Shown here one piece after another: positions 15,634 through 25,661 of a DNA stretch of 64,000 nt. The stretch covers positions 1 through 64,000 of the forward strand of contig JACRJZ010000114.1 of the NCBI GenBank assembly GCA_016219875.1, read 5' to 3'. Numbering within the stretch: position 1 is the stretch's first letter; each line of letters begins with the position of its first letter. Made by a program: the position numbers and the translations under genes. The stretch is from Verrucomicrobiota bacterium. GTDB lineage: Bacteria; Verrucomicrobiota; Verrucomicrobiia; Limisphaerales; JACRJZ01. The notes under the pieces were generated by a model. It was not told where the DNA came from and did not search any database. It saw only the letters and a list, made by a program, of their open reading frames with translations.

Positions 15634-15846
15634 TCACTGGTAATGCGGCGGCTTCGGGTTGGTCGATTTGATCCGGTCCAACTCGATGTTCTCCACCGTT
15701 TGGCCGAGGCGCTGGAGCAGCGATTGAATCCGCGCCAACGAGCGGCCGTGCTCGATCACCACCTCGTTGAGTTGCTCGTAGTGGCGCTCCAGATGCGCCA
15801 GGGCCGATTCAATCCGCTCCAGCCGGGCGGTGTGTTCATCGTTCAT
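15634..15846 (-). CDS. slyX: SlyX family coiled-coil protein
   Basis: A 70-residue, almost fully helical protein (RLERIESALAHLERHYEQLN, then EVVIEHGRSLARIQSLLQRL) ending KPPHYQ. The LNxVV core and the C-terminal PPHY are the marks of the SlyX family, whose biochemical function is not settled. It is divergent from the uracil-DNA glycosylase gene. The ATG at 15846 gives the family's usual length. Confidence 0.8.
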   Translation of the reverse strand: MNDEHTARLERIESALAHLERHYEQLNEVVIEHGRSLARIQSLLQRLGQTVENIELDRIKSTNPKPPHYQ

Positions 15847-15905
15847 GGCCGGAGTTTAGCTTGATTCCGCCGCGAAAGAACGCCCTTGTTGCAGCCGTGA
15901 GTGGA

Positions 15906-16529
15906 ATGCGGAAGAACGCGGACACCGCCCGGCGCCTCGCCGAACACGTGGCCCGACTGCGTGCCTGCCGGCGCTGCCCGAAGATGCATCCGCCCGTCGT
16001 CAGCGGCGGGCCGGTGGTGAGCCGCGTCTTGCTCGTCGGCCAAGCGCCCGGCGACAAGGAGCCGAAGCTGGGCCGGCCCTTCGCGTGGACGGCGGGCAAA
16101 ACGCTCTTCCGCTGGTTTGAAGAGGCGGCAGGGATCACTGAAACGCAGTTCCGCGCTTCCATCTACATGGCCGCGGTCTGCCGCTGCTTTCCGGGCAAGA
16201 AGTCCTCCGGCGGCGACCGCGTGCCCGCTCCAGACGAGATCGCCAACTGCGCAGAATGGCTGAGGCGCGAGATGGAAATTCTGCGTCCCGCCCTCGTGGT
16301 TCCCGTCGGCAAGCTCGCCATTGAGCAGTTTCTTCCGCCGCAGAAGCTCGACGAGGTCATCGGGCGCCAGTTTGAGGCCGAACGCGCCGGACATCGGTTC
16401 GATCTGATCCCGCTCCCGCATCCCAGCGGAGCGTCGCCGTGGCATCGGATGGAGCCGGGCCGGACGTTGCTGAAGCGCGCGCTCCGGCTGATCGCGGCGC
16501 ATCCGGCCTTCGCGTCGCGCAGTCCATGA
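15906..16529 (+). CDS. uracil-DNA glycosylase, family 4/5-like, Fe-S type
   Basis: Removes uracil from DNA, starting base-excision repair. From the ATG at 15906 the protein has 207 residues. Cys21 and Cys24 (CRRCP), a Cys near 94 (CRCFPG) and Cys115 (NCAEWL) fit the four ligands of the [4Fe-4S] cluster of family 4/5 enzymes. Motif 1 is VGQAPGDKEPKLGRPF, which replaces the GEAPGxxED of classic family 4. The second catalytic motif is LPHPSGASPW. A TTG start at 15861 in the same frame would add 15 residues but leave only 14 bases to the divergent slyX, so the ATG is preferred. Subfamily assignment (4, 5 or a UdgX relative) is uncertain. Confidence 0.85.
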   Translation: MRKNADTARRLAEHVARLRACRRCPKMHPPVVSGGPVVSRVLLVGQAPGDKEPKLGRPFAWTAGKTLFRWFEEAAGITETQFRASIYMAAVCRCFPGKKSSGGDRVPAPDEIANCAEWLRREMEILRPALVVPVGKLAIEQFLPPQKLDEVIGRQFEAERAGHRFDLIPLPHPSGASPWHRMEPGRTLLKRALRLIAAHPAFASRSP

Positions 16530-16576
16530 ATCTCAATGGAGCCGTTGCGGTGGCCGCTTCTCGCCAAACCGGCCCG

Positions 16577-17323
16577 TCAATGCACCAGCGAGTTCACCAG
16601 CGCGGCCAGCAGTGCGCCGACGATCGGCCCGACGATCGGCACCCAGGCGTAGCCCCAGTCGCTGTCGCGCTTGCCCGGAATGGGCAGGAACGCGTGCGCG
16701 AGGCGCGGGCCGAGATCGCGCGCGGGATTGATGGCGTAGCCCGTCGTGCCGCCCAGCGACAGGCCGATGGCGAAGACCAGCAGCGCCACGGGAATCAGTC
16801 CGAGGGTGCCCAGGCCAATCGGCGCTTCCGTGCCGCCAGCCGCCGCGGGCAGTTTCACGCTCGGGTCTGTCATGAGGAAGATGGGCAAGATCAGAACGAA
16901 CGTCCCCACCACTTCGCAGAAGAAAGCCTGGGCGAGGTTGCGGATGTTCGGCGCGGTGCAGAAGCACGCCAGCTTGCCATCGGCGTTCTCCGTAACCTTG
17001 AAGTGCTCGCGGTAAAACGCGTACACCAGCGTGCCGCCAACGATGCCGCCCAGCATTTGCGCCAGGATGTAGCCGGCAACTTTGCTGGCCGCGAGTTTCC
17101 CCGCCGCGGCCATTGCGACGGTAACGGCTGGGTTCAGGTGCGCGCCGCTGAACGGATTCGCACAAAACGCGCCGACGAACACCGCGAAGCCCCAACCCGC
17201 GGTGATGACGATCCAGCCGCCGCTGTTGCCCTTGGTGCGGGCCAACACGACGTTGGCGACGACGCCGTTGCCAAAGAGGACGAGCAGCGCGGTTCCGATG
17301 AATTCAGCCAGGTAGGGACTCAT
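16577..17323 (-). CDS. glpF: glycerol uptake facilitator (aquaglyceroporin)
   Basis: A 248-residue inner-membrane channel with six predicted helices and the two pore half-helices: NPAVT (in FSGAHLNPAVTVAMA) and NPARD (in GYAINPARDLGPR). The Asp after NPAR is the mark of glycerol-conducting rather than water-only members. The frame is open for 28 codons upstream, but MSPYLAEFIGTALLVLFGNG at 17323 is the natural start, 13 bases after the end of glpD. It is the last gene of the leftward glpK-glpD-glpF operon and would admit glycerol for the kinase. Confidence 0.93.
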   Translation of the reverse strand: MSPYLAEFIGTALLVLFGNGVVANVVLARTKGNSGGWIVITAGWGFAVFVGAFCANPFSGAHLNPAVTVAMAAAGKLAASKVAGYILAQMLGGIVGGTLVYAFYREHFKVTENADGKLACFCTAPNIRNLAQAFFCEVVGTFVLILPIFLMTDPSVKLPAAAGGTEAPIGLGTLGLIPVALLVFAIGLSLGGTTGYAINPARDLGPRLAHAFLPIPGKRDSDWGYAWVPIVGPIVGALLAALVNSLVH

Positions 17324-17336
17324 GTTCGATTTGGGG

Positions 17337-18898
17337 TTAATGGTTGACGACAAAACCGGAGGCGATCTCTTTGAACTCGGCGAGTTGGCGCTCTTGCCAG
17401 GCGGCATCGCGGTTCAACTCGGCCGCCAGCAAACGCGCGGTCGCCGGCGCCATCGCGATGGCCGCACGGGCATTCAGGTAAAGCGCCCGCGTCCGCCGAG
17501 CCAGAACATCGTCCAGCGTGCGGGCCATCTCGTGTCGCGCGGCCCAAACCACCTGGGCGGCACAGAGGGGCATCGCTTCGTGCAATGGCCGCGCCAGTTC
17601 AGGTTGACCACGCATGAGGTCGCCCAGACCGACGGCGTCCGAGCCGTAGCCAGCCAACGCGCCGAATTGCTCCGCCTGCCGGTGAAAGCCATGCACGTGG
17701 AGGTCTCTCGTCACGCACGGGCGCTCGGTCAACCGCGCCAGCACGACGGCGTGATCCACGCAGTCCTCCGCCATCTTGCGGTAAGTGGTCCACTTGCCGC
17801 CGGTGATGGTCAGCAGGCCGGACTTGGAAATGTGGATGGTGTGATCGCGCGACAGCGCCGACGTGCTGCTGGCGTCGCCGGCTTTCACCAACGGACGAAT
17901 GCCGGTGAAAACGCTGAGAATGTCCGCGCGTGTCGGGCGCCGGGCGAGGTAGCCGCTGGCGGTTTCGAGAATGAAATCCACCTCATGCTCCAGCGGCCGA
18001 GGCTCCAGACTCACCGTCGGGATGGGCGTGTCGGTCGTGCCCACGACCACATGGTCGTGCCAGGGGATCGCGAACATGACGCGGCCGTCGCGGGTGTGCG
18101 GCACCATGATGGCCGTGTCGCGCGGAAGGAAATCACGGGGCAAGACGATGTGAACGCCCTGGCTAGGGGCGATCATCGTGGCGGCACTGGGGTCATCCAT
18201 CCGACGCAACTCGTCGCAGAACGGGCCGGTGGCGTTGATGACGCAGCGGGCCGGCAGCGCGTGAGTCGCCCCGCTCTCCTGGTCGCAGAACGTGAGGCCG
18301 GTGACGAAGCCCTCCGCGTCCTTCGCCAGCCCGGTCACGCGCGCGTAGTTCAAGAGGCAAGCGCCCTGCTCGGCGGCAGTTTGCGCGAGGTTGATGAGCA
18401 GGCGGCTGTCGTCGAATTGTCCGTCGTGGTAAAGCACGCCGCCGCGCAGTCCTTCGCGCTCCAAAGTCGGAATGCGCTCCACAACTTCATCGGGCGACAG
18501 CAGCAGCGAGCGGCCAAAGCCGTATTTGCCGGCCAGCATGTCATAAACCTTGAGGCCGATGCCGTAGAACGGCGCCTCCCACCATTGGTAATTGGGCACG
18601 ACGAACGGCAGGTCGTGAACGAGGTGCGGCGCGTTTTGGAGGAGCAGACCGCGCTCCTTCAGCGCCTCCATCACCAGCGAGATGTTGCCTTGTTGCAGGT
18701 AGCGCACGCCACCGTGAACGAGCTTGGTGGAGCGACTGGAAGTGCCCTTGCCGAAATCACTCTGTTCGAGCAGCACCACACTGTAGCCGCGTGCCGCTGC
18801 ATCCACGGCAATGCCGACTCCGGTGGCGCCGCCGCCCACCACCGCGAGATCCCACGGCTCGCGGCGATCCCGGATGCGCTGGAGAAAAGTCTCGCGGT

Positions 18899-18902
<4 letters not shown>
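17337..18902 (-). CDS. glpD: aerobic glycerol-3-phosphate dehydrogenase
   Basis: FAD-dependent, membrane-associated oxidation of glycerol 3-phosphate to dihydroxyacetone phosphate, passing electrons to quinone. 521 residues. The N-terminal Rossmann FAD motif is DLAVVGGGATGVGIAVDAAA (~18-37), followed by GTSSRSTKLVHGGVRYLQQG, typical of GlpD. The C-terminal part includes LLTITGGKWTTYRKMAEDC. The ATG at 18902 overlaps the end of glpK by 4 bases (translational coupling). A longer open frame upstream is glpK read in another frame. Confidence 0.95.
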
Positions 18903-20416
<1,514 letters not shown>

Positions 20417-20798
20417 GTGTCGATTCAGGATGCTCTGCGGCGAGGTTGTTAGCCGCGCGCCGCACGTCCGTCAAGAACTGAGGGGGGGTGTGCTGATCCC
20501 CAATCGCCGGGTCAGGGGACCCGGCCTACCGCTCTCGCGCGACCCTGTAGGCCCGGTGCCCTCACCGGGCGGGCCACGCCATCTCCACGGGATCAGGAGT
20601 CCGGGGCCTTCACCCGTTGTTGGCGCGGTCGGGATGGCGAAGGATTGGGAGCGCGCCGGCAAAGCGGAGCGGCGGGGTGCGGCCATCGGATTCAGAGCAG
20701 AAGGAGATGAAGGCGGTCCGCCGAAGCCCTGTCCCGCGCATCACGGGCTGGCCTCCTTTCATTCCTGCCTGAATCCGATGGACCCGCCAGCCCGCCCT
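20417..20798. other. gap upstream of glpK, carries a repeat pair
   Basis: No convincing gene. It holds the inverted pair of GTAG-headed hairpins (20506-20570) and otherwise G+C-rich sequence. The glpK promoter should lie here, but no clear -35/-10 pair was recognised. Confidence 0.5.
20506..20570. repeat. inverted pair of GTAG-headed REP-like hairpins
   Basis: On the minus strand, GTAG (20529-20526) precedes arms GCCGGGTC/GACCCGGC with loop CCCT (20506-20525). On the plus strand, GTAG (20547-20550) precedes arms GCCCGGTG/CACCGGGC, also with loop CCCT (20551-20570). The two units point away from each other, as in a BIME-like pair. Confidence 0.75.
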
Positions 20799-23390
20799 CT
20801 ACGGCTTCACCACCGAAATGACCACGGCATCAGGCTTCAGGTACTGCTGCGCGACGCGCCGGACTTGCTCCAGCGTGACGGCTGCATAGCGGGCGTCGTC
20901 TTCATCGCTGTGGGCAAAGCCGAGGCCGTAGAGTTCATCGAGCGCGGCGGTCATGGCCCAGGTGCCGAGGTCTTGGCGCGAGATTTTTTTCTGGCCCACG
21001 ATCTTGGCCTTGGCGCGCTTGAGTTCTTCCTCGGTCACGCCGCTGGCCCGCAGGAGGGCGGCTTCCTTCAGCATCTCGGTTTCCACCTGGCCGATTTTTT
21101 CCGGCTCGGTGCCGGCGTAGAAGCCGAAGTAGCCGGGCGCGAGGCCGAGGAAGTTCTGCGCGCCCACGTAGTAGGCGAGACCCAGGTTCTCGCGAATCCG
21201 CACAAAGAGCCGCGAGCCGAGATCGCTGCAGACTTCCTGCAGAATCTCCAGCGGGTAATGGTCGGCGTCGTAAATCGTCGTGCCCGCGAAGCCAATGACA
21301 AGGACGGCTTGCTTCTTGTCGCGCTGCTCGCCAACGCGCTTGACTTCGTGGACGGCCGGCTCGCTGTTGGTGAGTTTGACGGCGGCGGCCGCCTTCCATG
21401 CGCCGAGCCGCTCCTCCACGGCGGCGCGGACTTGCTTCGTGTCCACGTCTCCGAAGACCGCCAGCACGCAGTTGTTGGGGATGGCGAAGCTCTGGTGGAG
21501 GCGCTGGAGGTTGGCGACGTTCAGGGCCGACACCGTCTCCTCGGTGCCGTTCACATCGAGGCCGTAGCCGCGGTCGCCGTAAAGGCCGCGGCGCATGAAG
21601 CGGCTGGCGCTCTGGAGCAACTGGTCGCGCTGGGCCTTGATGGCGGCGAGTTGGATGTTGCGCTCGCGCTCGAAGGCGTCTCCCGGAAACGCCGGGGCCA
21701 GGATGACATCGGAAACCAGTTCCAGTCCCGCCGCGAAATCGCCGCTCAGGACTTCCGCGTTCACCCCGAAGCTGTTGTTGCCGCCGTAGGAGTCGATGCT
21801 GCCGCCGAGTGATTCCATCTCGCGGGCGATCTGTTCGGCGCTGCGGGTCTTGGTGCCTTGGAGGAGCATCTTGGCCATGAGGAGCGTCAGGCCGTTGTTG
21901 GTGCGGTCCTCGGCCAGCACGCCGCCCTGGAAGACGGCGCGGAATTCCACGAACGGGAGGCGATGGTCTTCCTTCACCAGCAGGCGCAGGCCGTTCTTGA
22001 GGTCGAACTTCTCGATGGGACGGGCGGTGAAGCGGTCGCTGGTTTCCACCTGCTTGGGCTTGGTCCCGACGGGCAGGTAGGCGTAGAGCGTGCGGTTCTC
22101 GGCCGTCAGGTACGCGCGGGCGACGCGCTGCAGGTCGGCGGGCCGGACACGCTTCACGGCCGCGAGGTAACGCTCGGAGAAGCTCAGATCGTTCGCCGCG
22201 AGCCAACTCGCGCCGAGGTCCTGGGCCTGGCCGGCCATCGTCTTGCGCATCGACAGCGTGGCGGAGATGAACTGCTTCACGGCCTTGGACAGTTCCGCAT
22301 CGCTGACCGGCTCCTGCTTCATGCGCTCGACTTGGGCGAACATGGCGTCGCGCGCGGCCTCGAATTTGTCCGCGTTGGCCATCGCACTCATGCCGAAGAG
22401 GCCGGGCATGCCGGGGCTGTAGGTCCAGGCATCGACGCTGTTCACGAGCGCTTGTTTCTCGCGCACTTCCTGCCACAGCCGGGAGCTGCGCCCGCCGCCG
22501 AGCAAGGTGGCCAACACGTCGAGCAGCGGCACGTCGGCATGCCGCACGTCCGGGATGTGCCAACTGACGTGACAATGGGCGAGTTCGGTGGAGCCTTCTT
22601 CGATGATTTCGCGGGGCGCGACCTGGGCCGGCTCGTCCGGCAATACCACCGGCGGGAGCGCGCGGGCCTTGGCCTTGGCGAAAGCTTCCTTGATCTGGGC
22701 CTCGACTTCGGCGGCCTGGAGGTCGCCCACCACGACGAAGAAGAGGTCGTTGGGCGCGTATTTCTCCTTGTAGTAGGCGAAGACGTCCTCGCGCTGGACT
22801 TCGTTGAAGATGTCCGGGTAGCCGATGACCGTGAAGCGATACGGGCTGCGCGTGTAGGCGCACTCGAAGAGGCGGCGGGCGGAACGCTGGCGCGGGTCGT
22901 CCTGGTTCATGTCCATCTCGCGGAGGATGACCTGCTTCTCCTTCACCAACTCCTCGGCCGGCAGCGTGGCGTTCTGCACGATGTCACACAGGATGTCGAT
23001 GGCCACGCGCGCGCCGGTGTTGGGCACGTCGATGTGATAGACGGTGCGGTCGAAGGAGGTGTAGGCATTCATGTTGCCGCCGGCGTCCTGGACTTCCTGG
23101 TCGATCTTGCCGGGGGCGCGGTTGGTGGTGCCCTTGAAGAGCATGTGTTCGAGGACGTGCGAGAGGCCCGCGCCGAGCCACTTGCCTTCGTGGACGCTGC
23201 CGGCCTTGCACCACGCTTGCGCGGACACCACGGGCGCGCTGTGGTCTTCGCGGAGGATGAGGGTGAGGCCGTTGTCGAGCGTGGTAACTCGGACGCCGGG
23301 CGGAATGGCGGGAAGCGGGTTGGGTTCTGAGTGGGCGGTGGAGAACATAAGAATCAGGCCGAGCCGGAGCGGCAGGGAACGAAGCTTCAT
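20799..23390 (-). CDS. secreted M16 family (pitrilysin-like) zinc peptidase, two fused halves
   Basis: An 863-residue protein with an N-terminal signal peptide (LRSLPLRLGLILMFSTAHSE). The first M16 half carries the inverted zinc motif HVLEH (His78, Glu81, His82) and the downstream helix EELVKEKQVILREM with the third ligand Glu. The second half (from about residue 440, starting LKNGLRLLVKEDH) repeats the fold without HxxEH and is probably the structural partner domain, as in fused PqqL/YmxG-type proteases. The ATG at 23390 is preferred over the long upstream extension, which lacks any family similarity and overlaps another gene. It sits 13 bases after the Minf_1886 gene. Confidence 0.92.
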   Translation of the reverse strand: MKLRSLPLRLGLILMFSTAHSEPNPLPAIPPGVRVTTLDNGLTLILREDHSAPVVSAQAWCKAGSVHEGKWLGAGLSHVLEHMLFKGTTNRAPGKIDQEVQDAGGNMNAYTSFDRTVYHIDVPNTGARVAIDILCDIVQNATLPAEELVKEKQVILREMDMNQDDPRQRSARRLFECAYTRSPYRFTVIGYPDIFNEVQREDVFAYYKEKYAPNDLFFVVVGDLQAAEVEAQIKEAFAKAKARALPPVVLPDEPAQVAPREIIEEGSTELAHCHVSWHIPDVRHADVPLLDVLATLLGGGRSSRLWQEVREKQALVNSVDAWTYSPGMPGLFGMSAMANADKFEAARDAMFAQVERMKQEPVSDAELSKAVKQFISATLSMRKTMAGQAQDLGASWLAANDLSFSERYLAAVKRVRPADLQRVARAYLTAENRTLYAYLPVGTKPKQVETSDRFTARPIEKFDLKNGLRLLVKEDHRLPFVEFRAVFQGGVLAEDRTNNGLTLLMAKMLLQGTKTRSAEQIAREMESLGGSIDSYGGNNSFGVNAEVLSGDFAAGLELVSDVILAPAFPGDAFERERNIQLAAIKAQRDQLLQSASRFMRRGLYGDRGYGLDVNGTEETVSALNVANLQRLHQSFAIPNNCVLAVFGDVDTKQVRAAVEERLGAWKAAAAVKLTNSEPAVHEVKRVGEQRDKKQAVLVIGFAGTTIYDADHYPLEILQEVCSDLGSRLFVRIRENLGLAYYVGAQNFLGLAPGYFGFYAGTEPEKIGQVETEMLKEAALLRASGVTEEELKRAKAKIVGQKKISRQDLGTWAMTAALDELYGLGFAHSDEDDARYAAVTLEQVRRVAQQYLKPDAVVISVVKP

Positions 23391-23403
23391 GGGAAGAAGA
23401 ACC

Positions 23404-23826
23404 TCAAGCGGTTTGAGGCGCCGAAGAGCGGCGGGGAGCCTTGTCCGCGGGCAGGAACGGTTCGGTGAACGCCTCTTCAAAACGGTAGCCGCCCTTGAAA
23501 TCCTCCCGGCTGTCCTGGTCGGTTTTGGCGAGCAGGCTGGTTTCAACCATGTTGAAGACGATCTCCCCGATGTCTTCGCAGCGACGCAGGCCCCACTCGT
23601 TGAGGACGGCCAGCGCCATCGGCCCATATTGGCCCAAGGCGTAATCGCGCGTGCCGTCGAGCAGTTGCTGGCCGCTGACGTGGCGGACTTCGTTCTTGGG
23701 CGGACGGCCCAGCAGCTTCTGGGTGTGGTCCAGCGCCTCGCGCACAAAGAGGTAGGCCTCGCGCGGATACCGGCCGTCTTTGGCCAGAATCTTCTCCAGT
23801 TCTTCTTCGAAATTGACGGTCTGCAT
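23404..23826 (-). CDS. Minf_1886 family conserved protein of Verrucomicrobiota/PVC
   Basis: 140 residues. The core (ILAKDGRYPREAYLFVREAL, RHVSGQQLLDGTRDYALGQ, FNMVETSLLAKTDQDSREDF) matches the small uncharacterised family named after a Methylacidiphilum protein. It is conserved across PVC bacteria and has no known activity. It is probably cytoplasmic and lies between a tiny membrane protein gene (7 bases upstream) and the M16 protease gene (13 bases downstream), all leftward, suggesting one operon. The final ~12 residues are Arg/Ser-rich and probably disordered. Confidence 0.82.
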   Translation of the reverse strand: MQTVNFEEELEKILAKDGRYPREAYLFVREALDHTQKLLGRPPKNEVRHVSGQQLLDGTRDYALGQYGPMALAVLNEWGLRRCEDIGEIVFNMVETSLLAKTDQDSREDFKGGYRFEEAFTEPFLPADKAPRRSSAPQTA

Positions 23827-23833
23827 AACGGCT

Positions 23834-23968
23834 CTATCGGTGTCGGACCGGCGCGGGCGTCGGCGCCGGCGGATGCGCGGTGCGATACGCTTTCACCGCC
23901 CAGCCGGCCAGCAGCAGCACCAGAATGAACGCCAACACCGTCTGCTGCTGCTTGGTCAGAAAATTCAC
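23834..23968 (-). CDS. small single-span membrane protein (44 aa)
   Basis: A GTG-initiated frame reads VNFLTKQQQTVLAFILVLLL then AGWAVKAYRTAHPP and a Pro/Arg tail: a basic/polar start, one hydrophobic helix and a positively charged end. It stops 7 bases before the Minf_1886 gene on the same strand. It is too short for family assignment. The composition and operon-like spacing argue for a real gene, but the GTG start has no clear ribosome-binding site. Confidence 0.45.
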   Translation of the reverse strand: MNFLTKQQQTVLAFILVLLLAGWAVKAYRTAHPPAPTPAPVRHR

Positions 23969-24159
23969 CGAGGTAGAATGCCACAAACTGCTGGGCTGAC
24001 ACGAAAAAAGTGGCCCGGCGGAAACGGCGCCTCCGCCGAACCGCCCCTTCCGGCTTCAAAACGTCATCAATTGTTTGCCATCGCCTCCGGGGTGTGCTGT
24101 ATTCCGCGCGTCCGTCCGCCGGCCGCCACGAGCGCTCCGCGAGCGGCAGCGTGAAAACT

Positions 24160-24573
24160 ATGACAAACCAGACCGAAGATACCGCCGTCGTCCAAAAGAC
24201 CCGCGAGCTTTGCCAGACCATCCTGGACCAGCCCAGCATGGTTTTGGTCCGGCAGCGCATTGACACTTTCATGGGAGACGACGCGGCGCGCGCCCAGTAC
24301 CAGGACCTCGTGGCCAAGGGCCAAGCCCTCCAGGAGAAACAACAACATGCCCTGCCGCTCTCGGATGAAGAGGTCCGGGAATTCCAATCCCAGCGCGAGC
24401 AATTGCTTCAGAACCCCGTGGCCTGCGGGTTCCTCGATGCCCAGGAACAGATGCGCGCCGTGCAGCACTCGGTGAACAAATTCCTGACCATGACGCTGGA
24501 ATCGGGCCGGGTGCCCACCGTGGAGGACGTGGAAGCAGCCAGTTGCGGCCACGGCTGCAATTGCGGTCACTGA
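24160..24573 (+). CDS. YlbF/YmcA family protein with a Cys/His-rich C-terminal tail
   Basis: 137 residues. The helical core (VQKTRELCQTILDQPSMVLV, RQRIDTFMGDDAARAQYQDL, and a second half with VQHSVNKFLTMTLESG) matches the YlbF/YmcA family. In Bacillus, YlbF, YmcA and YaaT form a complex that tunes RNase Y and carries Fe-S clusters. Here the last nine residues, CGHGCNCGH, look like a metal- or cluster-binding tail. The ATG at 24160 is used because the upstream part of the frame is low-complexity and family-unlike. The function in Verrucomicrobiota is unproven. Confidence 0.78.
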   Translation: MTNQTEDTAVVQKTRELCQTILDQPSMVLVRQRIDTFMGDDAARAQYQDLVAKGQALQEKQQHALPLSDEEVREFQSQREQLLQNPVACGFLDAQEQMRAVQHSVNKFLTMTLESGRVPTVEDVEAASCGHGCNCGH

Positions 24574-24614
24574 CCGGCGCCTGCGCCTTCCAGCGCGATC
24601 GGCACAGCCCCAGT

Positions 24615-25175
24615 TCAGTTCACCGCTGGATCCTCCGGCGCCTCCGCGACCAGCCGGTACTTCCAGCCCTTTTTCTTGAGGATGAACTGCCACAGCTTCT
24701 CCGGCTCCGGCGAGAAGACGAGGTCCAGCGACGCCGGGTGGGTCAGCCAAGTGTCCCGCTTCATCTCGTCGTCAAGCTGCCCCGGACTCCAGCCGGCGTA
24801 GCCCGCGAAAACCCTCACCTTCGCCGTGGTGGAAAAGGAATCGCTGAGGTCCTGCAACTCGTCGAGCGAGTGGCCCACGCTCAGGTTGGCCATGACGTTG
24901 GCACCGGGAAGGAAATCCTCCGAGTGCAGGTAACTGAGCGCCTGCGGTTGCACGGGACCGCCCAGAAACAGGGGTTGGCCCTTCAGCGTGTCCGGCAAGT
25001 CGGCCACCAGCGCGTCGCCGACCTTGCTGCCGGTGTTGCGATTGAGCACCAGGCCGAACGCGCCCTCGGCGTCATGCTGGCAGATGAGGAGGACCGTGCG
25101 GTGGAAAAAGGAACCTCCCAGTTTCCCGTTGTCGAGAAGCAGTTGACCTTGCAGAGACTTTTTGTGAACGGCCAT
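24615..25175 (-). CDS. YqgE/AlgH family protein
   Basis: 186 residues. The family pattern is complete: SLQGQLLLDNGKLGGSFFHR at the start, GAFGLVLNRNTG, FLGGPVQPQALSYLH, VRVFAGYAGWSPGQLDDEM, then a C-terminal ILKKKGWKYR. AlgH was linked to alginate regulation in Pseudomonas, but most members have no established function. It diverges from the small lipoprotein gene starting at 25233. Confidence 0.9.
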   Translation of the reverse strand: MAVHKKSLQGQLLLDNGKLGGSFFHRTVLLICQHDAEGAFGLVLNRNTGSKVGDALVADLPDTLKGQPLFLGGPVQPQALSYLHSEDFLPGANVMANLSVGHSLDELQDLSDSFSTTAKVRVFAGYAGWSPGQLDDEMKRDTWLTHPASLDLVFSPEPEKLWQFILKKKGWKYRLVAEAPEDPAVN

Positions 25176-25232
25176 GCGTCCGGGACTCTGGGCCGCGCTT
25201 GCGCCCGGCGCAATCTCGTTTAACGTCTCGCC

Positions 25233-25352
25233 ATGTCAAAACTCTTTTTGGTGCTGGCCTTGGCGGCGGTCGTCGTCCTGTCTGCCAGTGGCTGCAAGTC
25301 GCATTCGGGCAGCCGGGAGTTCGTGCCCGGCAAGGGTTGGAAGCCAAACTGA
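25233..25352 (+). CDS. small lipoprotein (39 aa)
   Basis: An ATG at 25233 opens a frame reading MSKLFLVLALAAVVVLSASG followed by CKSHSGSREFVPGKGWKPN and a TGA. The hydrophobic signal ends in the lipobox SASGC, so processing would leave a lipid-anchored peptide of about 20 residues rich in Gly, Lys and Pro. Function unknown. The perfect signal/lipobox layout makes a real gene likely despite the length. Confidence 0.65.
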   Translation: MSKLFLVLALAAVVVLSASGCKSHSGSREFVPGKGWKPN

Positions 25353-25396
25353 ACCCGGAAAAAGACCCAACCGACGAATGAGCTTCTTGCGAAACT

Positions 25397-25484
25397 GTAG
25401 CAGCCGACGTGAGGCTCCAACTTCAAATCCGCAATCTGCAATCCGCAATCTGCAATGGCGTGAGCCTCCTCACGTCGGCTGCAA
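25397..25484. repeat. imperfect inverted pair of the GTAGCAGCCGACGTGAGG element with a heptamer loop
   Basis: The left arm (25397-25416) lacks three bases of the element; the right arm (25462-25484) is nearly complete and inverted. The loop between them contains four AATCYGC heptamers (25426-25453). It lies between the small lipoprotein gene and tRNA-Pro. Confidence 0.75.
25426..25456. repeat. heptanucleotide repeat tract AATCCGC/AATCTGC
   Basis: Four perfect seven-base units alternate AATCCGC, AATCTGC, AATCCGC, AATCTGC, followed by AAT. They form most of the loop of the surrounding inverted repeat. Confidence 0.8.
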
Positions 25485-25577
25485 CGGCGTTCGTGCAATT
25501 GGCTCGAAAGATGTTGAATTCACCTGCGCGCTTCGGGATAGTCCCCGCGTTCGCAGTTCCCCTGCGGATGAGTCGGC

Positions 25578-25654
25578 CGGGGCGTAGCGTAGCTTGGTAG
25601 CGCGTCTGAATGGGGTTCAGAAGGTCGTGAGTTCAAATCTCACCGCCCCGACCA
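25578..25654 (+). tRNA. tRNA-Pro (anticodon GGG)
   Basis: The acceptor arms CGGGGCG and CGCCCCG pair perfectly. The anticodon stem TCTGA/TCAGA encloses loop ATGGGGT with anticodon GGG. The T arm GTGAGTTCAAATCTCAC is normal, and the 3' CCA is encoded. The first base C is typical of bacterial tRNA-Pro. Confidence 0.95.
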
Positions 25655-25661
25655 CTTTGTC

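Noticed and set aside
25426..25456. CRISPR-like array
   Set aside because: The repeat is a seven-base tandem unit without spacers; no cas genes are present.
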